From Chloroflexota bacterium (GTDB taxonomy: Bacteria; Chloroflexota; Anaerolineae; Aggregatilineales; Phototrophicaceae), in contig WTGN01000013.1 in the NCBI GenBank assembly GCA_011523545.1, forward strand, positions 1 to 64,000: DNA of 64,000 bases, read 5' to 3'. Both the position numbers and the translations under genes were made by a program. This document shows, one piece after another, positions 60,201-64,000 of this stretch. Positions within the stretch are counted from its first letter, which is position 1. Every line of letters starts with the position of its first letter. The notes beneath the pieces were generated by a model that saw only the letters and a program-made list of their open reading frames with translations, had not been told where the DNA came from and searched no databases.

Positions 60201-61430
60201 ATGGTAGACCACGTACGATTGCAGGGTTTAAGACGCCGCGTCGAAGCGCAGCGCAATGACATCATCACATTTCTGCGCGAGATCTGCGCTATACCGAGCA
60301 TGGAGAACCAGATTCGCGCCTGTGGCGAACGCATCGCCGTCGAGATGGAGAGGCTGGGCTACGACAAGATCTTCTGGGACAAGATGGGCAATATCGTCGG
60401 CGTGATCGGCGATGGCGACAAAGTCTTGCTATACGACAGCCATATCGACACCGTTGGCATCGGCGACCCCGACGAGTGGCAATGGGACCCCTTCGAAGGC
60501 AAAATCGAAAACGGCATCCTCTACGCCCGCGGCGCATGTGATGAAAAAGGCAGCACGCCCGGCATGGTTTATGGCTTGGCGCTGGCCCGCGAACTGGGCC
60601 TGCTTGAAGGCTACACCGCCTATTACTTCGGCAATATGGAAGAGTGGAACGACGGCCAGGCGCCCCATGCCTTTGTGCAGACCGAGGGCATCAAGCCGGA
60701 TTTCGTCGTCATCGGCGAGCCGACCAAAATGCAGATCTACCGCGGGCACAAGGGGCGAGTGGAATTCAAAATCGTGGCCAAAGGCAAAAGCGCCCACGCC
60801 GCCAGCAATTACCTTGGCGATAACGCCATCTACAAGCTGCTGCCGATCATCGAGCGCATCAGCCACATCGAACCTGAACTGGGCGATCATGACTTCCTGG
60901 GGCAGGGACGCATCACCGTCACCGATATGGAAGTCAAGACGCCCAGCATCAACGCCGTGCCCGATGAGGCGACCATTTATGTCGACCGGCGCATCACCTT
61001 CGGCGAAGAACCAGCGGTCGAGCTGCAGCGCTTAAGAGCGATCATCGGCCAACGCGATGATATCCAGGCCGAGATCCTGGTCTATGACGATCCGAGCTAC
61101 ACCGGCTTCGTCTTCCCGCTGGAAAAGATTTACCCGGCCTGGGCTTTTGAAGAAGACGAGCCGATTGTGAAAGCCGGTTTGTCCGCGGCCGAAGTGCTCT
61201 ACGGTCAGGTGGATACCGGCAAGTGGGATTTCTCCACCAATGGCATATATTGGGCGGGCAAGGCCGGCATCCCCAGCATCGGCTTCGCGCCGGGCAATGA
61301 AATCCACGCGCATACCGTGCTGGACCAGGTGCCGCTGGAAGATGTCGTGCGCTCGACCGAATGGTACGCGCTCTTCCCGGCGATCCTGCGGCAGACGCTG
61401 AACGGCGCGCGCCAAGAAACGAAACTGTAG
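60201..61430 (+). CDS. ygeY: YgeY-family M20 metallohydrolase
   Basis: A 409-residue M20 peptidase-fold enzyme. The metal ligands are seen in SHIDTVG, ACDEKGS and NMEEWNDG, and the dimerisation domain lies at about 190-300. This subfamily is annotated as YgeY, a selenium-metabolism-linked hydrolase, and takes part in the ygeX-ygeY-ygeW-type purine/urate degradation clusters. The next gene is YgeW, as in those clusters. The stop codon is inside the first unit of the 80-bp repeat that follows. Confidence 0.92.
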   Translation: MVDHVRLQGLRRRVEAQRNDIITFLREICAIPSMENQIRACGERIAVEMERLGYDKIFWDKMGNIVGVIGDGDKVLLYDSHIDTVGIGDPDEWQWDPFEGKIENGILYARGACDEKGSTPGMVYGLALARELGLLEGYTAYYFGNMEEWNDGQAPHAFVQTEGIKPDFVVIGEPTKMQIYRGHKGRVEFKIVAKGKSAHAASNYLGDNAIYKLLPIIERISHIEPELGDHDFLGQGRITVTDMEVKTPSINAVPDEATIYVDRRITFGEEPAVELQRLRAIIGQRDDIQAEILVYDDPSYTGFVFPLEKIYPAWAFEEDEPIVKAGLSAAEVLYGQVDTGKWDFSTNGIYWAGKAGIPSIGFAPGNEIHAHTVLDQVPLEDVVRSTEWYALFPAILRQTLNGARQETKL

Positions 61431-61570
61431 GGGCGACGCGCAGGCGCCAAATTTACACGAGATTTCGTAGGGGCGAGCGGGTGGCTCGCTTGCAAGAAAC
61501 AGAACTGTAGGGGCGACGCGCTGGCGCCAAATTAACACGAGATTTCGTAGGGGCGAGCCGGTGGCTCGCC
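61411..61570. repeat. two 80-bp tandem repeat units overlapping the ygeY stop
   Basis: Unit 1 (61411-61490) and unit 2 (61491-61570) are nearly identical, with GTAGGGGCGACGCG, ACACGAGATTTCGTAGGGGCG and a GGCTCGC end. The TAG stop of YgeY is part of unit 1. Each unit contains two copies of the GTAGGGGCGA start of the interspersed palindrome. A third, shorter palindrome remnant follows (about 61590-61612). No spacers or leader are present, so this is not a CRISPR array. Confidence 0.8.
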
Positions 61571-61571
61571 C
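61551..61571. repeat. interspersed palindrome, GGGCGAGCC-GGT-GGCTCGCCC
   Basis: A perfect 9-bp inverted repeat with a GGT loop. It matches in size and loop the palindrome at 23028-23048, in inverted orientation, and the core of the element at 26134-26148. Confidence 0.75.
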
Positions 61572-61657
61572 TCAAAAGCCGGAAACATTCGGGACGCGCC
61601 GGTGGCTCGCCCGCAATACGAAGCAAGATCAATATTGAATGTACTCAGGAGCATGCC

Positions 61658-62638
61658 ATGCAAACCGACCTCAGAGGGCGCGACCTCATCAGCACGCAAG
61701 ACTGGTCAAAAGAAGAGATTGAAACGCTGCTGGATGTGGCCTGGGACCTGAAGCGAAAACGGGCTTTGGGCGAGCCCCACGCCTTGCTGCGCGACAAAGT
61801 GCTGGCCCTGCTCTTCTTCTTCACCAGTACGCGCACCCGCATCAGCTTCGAAGCTGGCATGGCGCAGTTGGGCGGGCATGCCCAATTCATCGACAGCACA
61901 ACGACCCAAATCAGCCACGGCGATACCGCCAAAGAAATCGGCGAAATCGTCGGCCGCTACACCGATGGCATCGCCATTCGCCAATGCGATTGGGGCATTG
62001 GCAATGCCTACATCAATGCGGTGGCGGAGGCGAGCCGCGCGCCGGTGCTGAATATGCAATGCGAGATTTATCATCCCTTCCAGATCCTGGCTGATCTGAT
62101 GACCATCCAGGAGAAATTCGGCCGCGACCTGCGCGGCAAAACCATCAACATCAGCTGGGCTTACGCCTCCAGTTACCAGAAACCGATTTCGGTGCCGCAA
62201 AGCCTCATCCTGCTGATGTCCCGCTTCGGCATGAATGTTCGCCTGACGCGGCCGCCGGAATACAAACTGATGCCCGATATTGTCGAACAAGCCAAAGCGA
62301 ACACGGCGGAACACGGCGGCAGCTTTGAAATCCTGGAAGACTTTGACGCGGGCTTCGCCGGCGCCGATATCCTCTATCCCAAAAGCTGGGGCAGCTGGCT
62401 GACGACGGAGGACGACGAGGAATCGGCGGCGATTGGCGCTCAATATACCGATTGGATCGCCGATGATCGGCGGATGGCCCTGGCCAATGCCGGCGCGGTC
62501 TATATGCACTGCCTGCCGGCTGACCGCAATATCGAGGTGACCGACAGCGTGATAGACGGCCCGCAAAGCGTGGTCTATGATGAAGCCGAAAACCGCCTGC
62601 ATGTGCAGAAGGCGGCCATGGCCTTAACCATGCGCTAG
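61658..62638 (+). CDS. ygeW: YgeW-type knotted carbamoyltransferase
   Basis: A 326-residue transcarbamylase-fold protein. The carbamoyl phosphate loop reads STRTRIS, with HPFQILADLMTI and HCLPADRNIEV. The HCLP motif and the insert at about residue 165 fit the YgeW group of knotted transcarbamylases rather than ornithine carbamoyltransferase, and the genomic setting (YgeY before, carbamate kinase after) supports it. It probably splits a ureide such as allantoate-derived or urate-derived carbamoyl compounds to give carbamoyl phosphate. CAGGAG precedes the ATG. The reaction is inferred. Confidence 0.85.
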   Translation: MQTDLRGRDLISTQDWSKEEIETLLDVAWDLKRKRALGEPHALLRDKVLALLFFFTSTRTRISFEAGMAQLGGHAQFIDSTTTQISHGDTAKEIGEIVGRYTDGIAIRQCDWGIGNAYINAVAEASRAPVLNMQCEIYHPFQILADLMTIQEKFGRDLRGKTINISWAYASSYQKPISVPQSLILLMSRFGMNVRLTRPPEYKLMPDIVEQAKANTAEHGGSFEILEDFDAGFAGADILYPKSWGSWLTTEDDEESAAIGAQYTDWIADDRRMALANAGAVYMHCLPADRNIEVTDSVIDGPQSVVYDEAENRLHVQKAAMALTMR

Positions 62639-62699
62639 TTGCCTGCAGCCTTAGGAAACTCGGCGATGTTGCGGCCTAGATTGATGAGGGCGTTTGGCG

Positions 62700-63659
62700 A
62701 TGATCGATAAACTGGTTGTGGTCGCGATCGGCGGCAATTCGCTGATACCTGACCCGACGAACCCCCAAATTGACGAACAATGGGAGGCGGCGCGCGTAAC
62801 CTGCCTTCATATCGCCGATATGATCGCCGATGGCTGGCAGGTTGTTATCACCCATGGCAATGGCCCGCAAGTGGGCTATATCATGCAGCGGTCCGAGATT
62901 GCCATGCGCGAGGCCGGCCTCCATGAAGTGCCGCTTGATCTGGTGGTGGCCGATACCCAAGGCAGCATCGGCTATATGCTGCAGCAAGCTCTCGACAACA
63001 AGCTGCGGAATGTCGGCAAAAATCAGACCGTGGTCACCCTCATCACGCAGATGCGAGTCGATCCGGATGATCCGGCTTTCCAGAATCCGGACAAACCCGT
63101 CGGCGGCTTCATGGCGCGAGAGCAGGCAATAAAAGCGGAGGCCGATGGCTGGCAGGTGGCCGAAGAACGCGGCCGGGGCTGGCGGCGCGTCGTCGCCTCG
63201 CCCAAACCGCTGGTGATCAACGAAATCAACGCGATCCAGGCGCTGGTGCTGGCCGGTTATATTGTGATCGTCTGCGGCGGCGGCGGCGTGCCGGTGGTGC
63301 GCAACGAAATCGGCCGGCTGCGCGGGATCGCGGCGGTGATCGACAAGGACCACGCCAGCAGCCTCTTGGCGCAGACATTGCGCGCCGATCTGCTGCTGAT
63401 ATCTACCGGCGTGGAAAAAGTCTGCCTCGATTTCAATACGCCGCAAGAGCGCGCCCTCGATGAATTGACCCTGAAAGAGGCGCGCCGGTATCTGGCCGAC
63501 GGGCAATTCGCTCGCGGAAGCATGTACCCCAAGGTCGCAGCCGCCATCGACTTCGTTCATAACGGCGGACCGCGGGCCATCATCACCAGTCCGGACAGCC
63601 TGACGCGGGCGCTGAAAGGCGAGACCGGCACCAGCATCGTGCCCGGCGGGGCGGGATAA
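62700..63659 (+). CDS. arcC: carbamate kinase (YqeA/ArcC-like)
   Basis: A carbamate kinase of about 319 residues that makes ATP from carbamoyl phosphate and ADP. AIGGNSL, THGNGPQVG, GGGGVPVV and the C-terminal GPRAIITSP are family motifs. It follows the YgeW-type transcarbamylase, so carbamoyl phosphate made there would yield ATP, as in anaerobic allantoin/purine fermentation. ATG 62700 is chosen; an in-frame TTG lies two codons upstream at 62694. Confidence 0.93.
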   Translation: MIDKLVVVAIGGNSLIPDPTNPQIDEQWEAARVTCLHIADMIADGWQVVITHGNGPQVGYIMQRSEIAMREAGLHEVPLDLVVADTQGSIGYMLQQALDNKLRNVGKNQTVVTLITQMRVDPDDPAFQNPDKPVGGFMAREQAIKAEADGWQVAEERGRGWRRVVASPKPLVINEINAIQALVLAGYIVIVCGGGGVPVVRNEIGRLRGIAAVIDKDHASSLLAQTLRADLLLISTGVEKVCLDFNTPQERALDELTLKEARRYLADGQFARGSMYPKVAAAIDFVHNGGPRAIITSPDSLTRALKGETGTSIVPGGAG

Positions 63660-63717
63660 AAGGCGAACTGGTGTATAGTTCAAGAGTAAACAGGCTTATC
63701 GCGAAGACGACGAGGCC

Positions 63718-64000
63718 ATGGCGGAAATACAGGAATTGCGCTGTGTTGTTGCGGGTTGTCGCTTTGGCGCTGATGAAGTCGATTATACCTGCCCCAATCA
63801 TGGCGAGCTGGGCACGCTCGATATCCTCTACGATTACGACGCCCTGCGACGGCGACTGGATCGGGATGCCATAAGCGCGTCGTCCGTATCCAATTGCTGG
63901 CGTTACAAGCGCTTGCTGCCGCTGGCGCCGGATGCCGCCGTCCCGCCATTGGCCGTCGGCTGGACGCCGCTTTACGAAACGCCGCGTATAGCGCGCGAGC
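63718..64000 (+). CDS. threonine synthase-like PLP enzyme, N-terminal part (cut by the window edge)
   Basis: The reading frame opens at ATG 63718 and runs without a stop to the end of the window (94 residues). It has a zinc-ribbon-like start (Cys9, Cys14, Cys25, His28), then NCWRYKRLLPL and VGWTPLYETPRIA, the usual start of threonine synthase and related fold-type II PLP enzymes. In ygeY/ygeW clusters this place is often taken by YgeX, a diaminopropionate ammonia-lyase of the same fold. The PLP lysine lies beyond the window, so the exact identity is open. Confidence 0.7.
   Translation, partial: MAEIQELRCVVAGCRFGADEVDYTCPNHGELGTLDILYDYDALRRRLDRDAISASSVSNCWRYKRLLPLAPDAAVPPLAVGWTPLYETPRIARE

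Noticed and set aside
61411..61612. possible CRISPR array
   Set aside because: Only two near-identical contiguous 80-bp units and a remnant; no unique spacers, no leader and no cas genes.

Overview
The window reads as a high-GC bacterial chromosome segment with dense, mostly co-oriented operons and no phage or insertion-sequence genes. I infer a Chloroflexota (Anaerolineae-like) organism from Thr/Pro/Ala-rich 'TPT' linkers behind lipoprotein and signal-peptide starts, several very large GT-C membrane glycosyltransferases, and the overall gene style. The sugar genes point to a marine or alga/sponge-associated lifestyle. The assignment is an inference and no 16S is present.

Layout. 1-13.7 kb: cell-envelope and housekeeping genes (membrane-anchored unknown, biotin ligase, HIT hydrolase, three GT-C glycosyltransferase-like proteins, a heterodimeric ABC exporter). 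13.7-15.6 kb: double-XRE regulator and a methyltransferase. 15.7-40.1 kb: a large carbohydrate catabolic island. It holds four genes carrying five GH117-like domains, a GMC flavoprotein, an SDR, a zinc alcohol dehydrogenase, a GntR/FadR regulator, an Opp/Dpp-type ABC importer (two permeases, two tandem solute-binding proteins, two ATPases), an enolase-superfamily dehydratase/cycloisomerase, a formylglycine sulfatase and a GHL6-like putative glycosidase. 40.2-43.5 kb: tRNA-Val, dcd, argS, methyltransferase. 43.6-56.8 kb: ABC exporter, GH63-like protein with a lipoprotein, DUF971, MaoC hydratase, galT, beta-lactamase-like protein, tRNA-Leu, FtsB-like protein, ygfZ, atypical guanylate kinase, folD. 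57.0-64.0 kb: a purine-catabolism set (8-oxoguanine deaminase-like, adenine deaminase, YgeY, YgeW, carbamate kinase) ending in a truncated PLP enzyme.

The main discovery is the 15.7-40.1 kb island. The GH117 signature features (N-terminal SxAxxR, RRDP, HDP, SGHE), the sulfatase and the enolase-superfamily enzyme suggest intracellular breakdown of imported, sulfated, 3,6-anhydrogalactose-containing galactan oligosaccharides (agar, porphyran or carrageenan type). None of the island's enzymes has a recognisable signal peptide; only the two binding proteins do. A palindrome, ATTGT-N2-ACAAT, lies in or next to promoter elements at four places in the island (19828, 26198, 27476 and, with one mismatch, 40079). 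It fits the operator style of FadR-type GntR proteins, and the island encodes one, at 23185-23793. Together these suggest a single regulon over transport, hydrolysis and sugar oxidation. The substrate and regulator assignment are inference.

The 57-64 kb block resembles the ygeX-ygeY-ygeW-ssnA type anaerobic purine/urate degradation clusters, with a threonine-synthase-like fold-type II PLP enzyme in place of YgeX.
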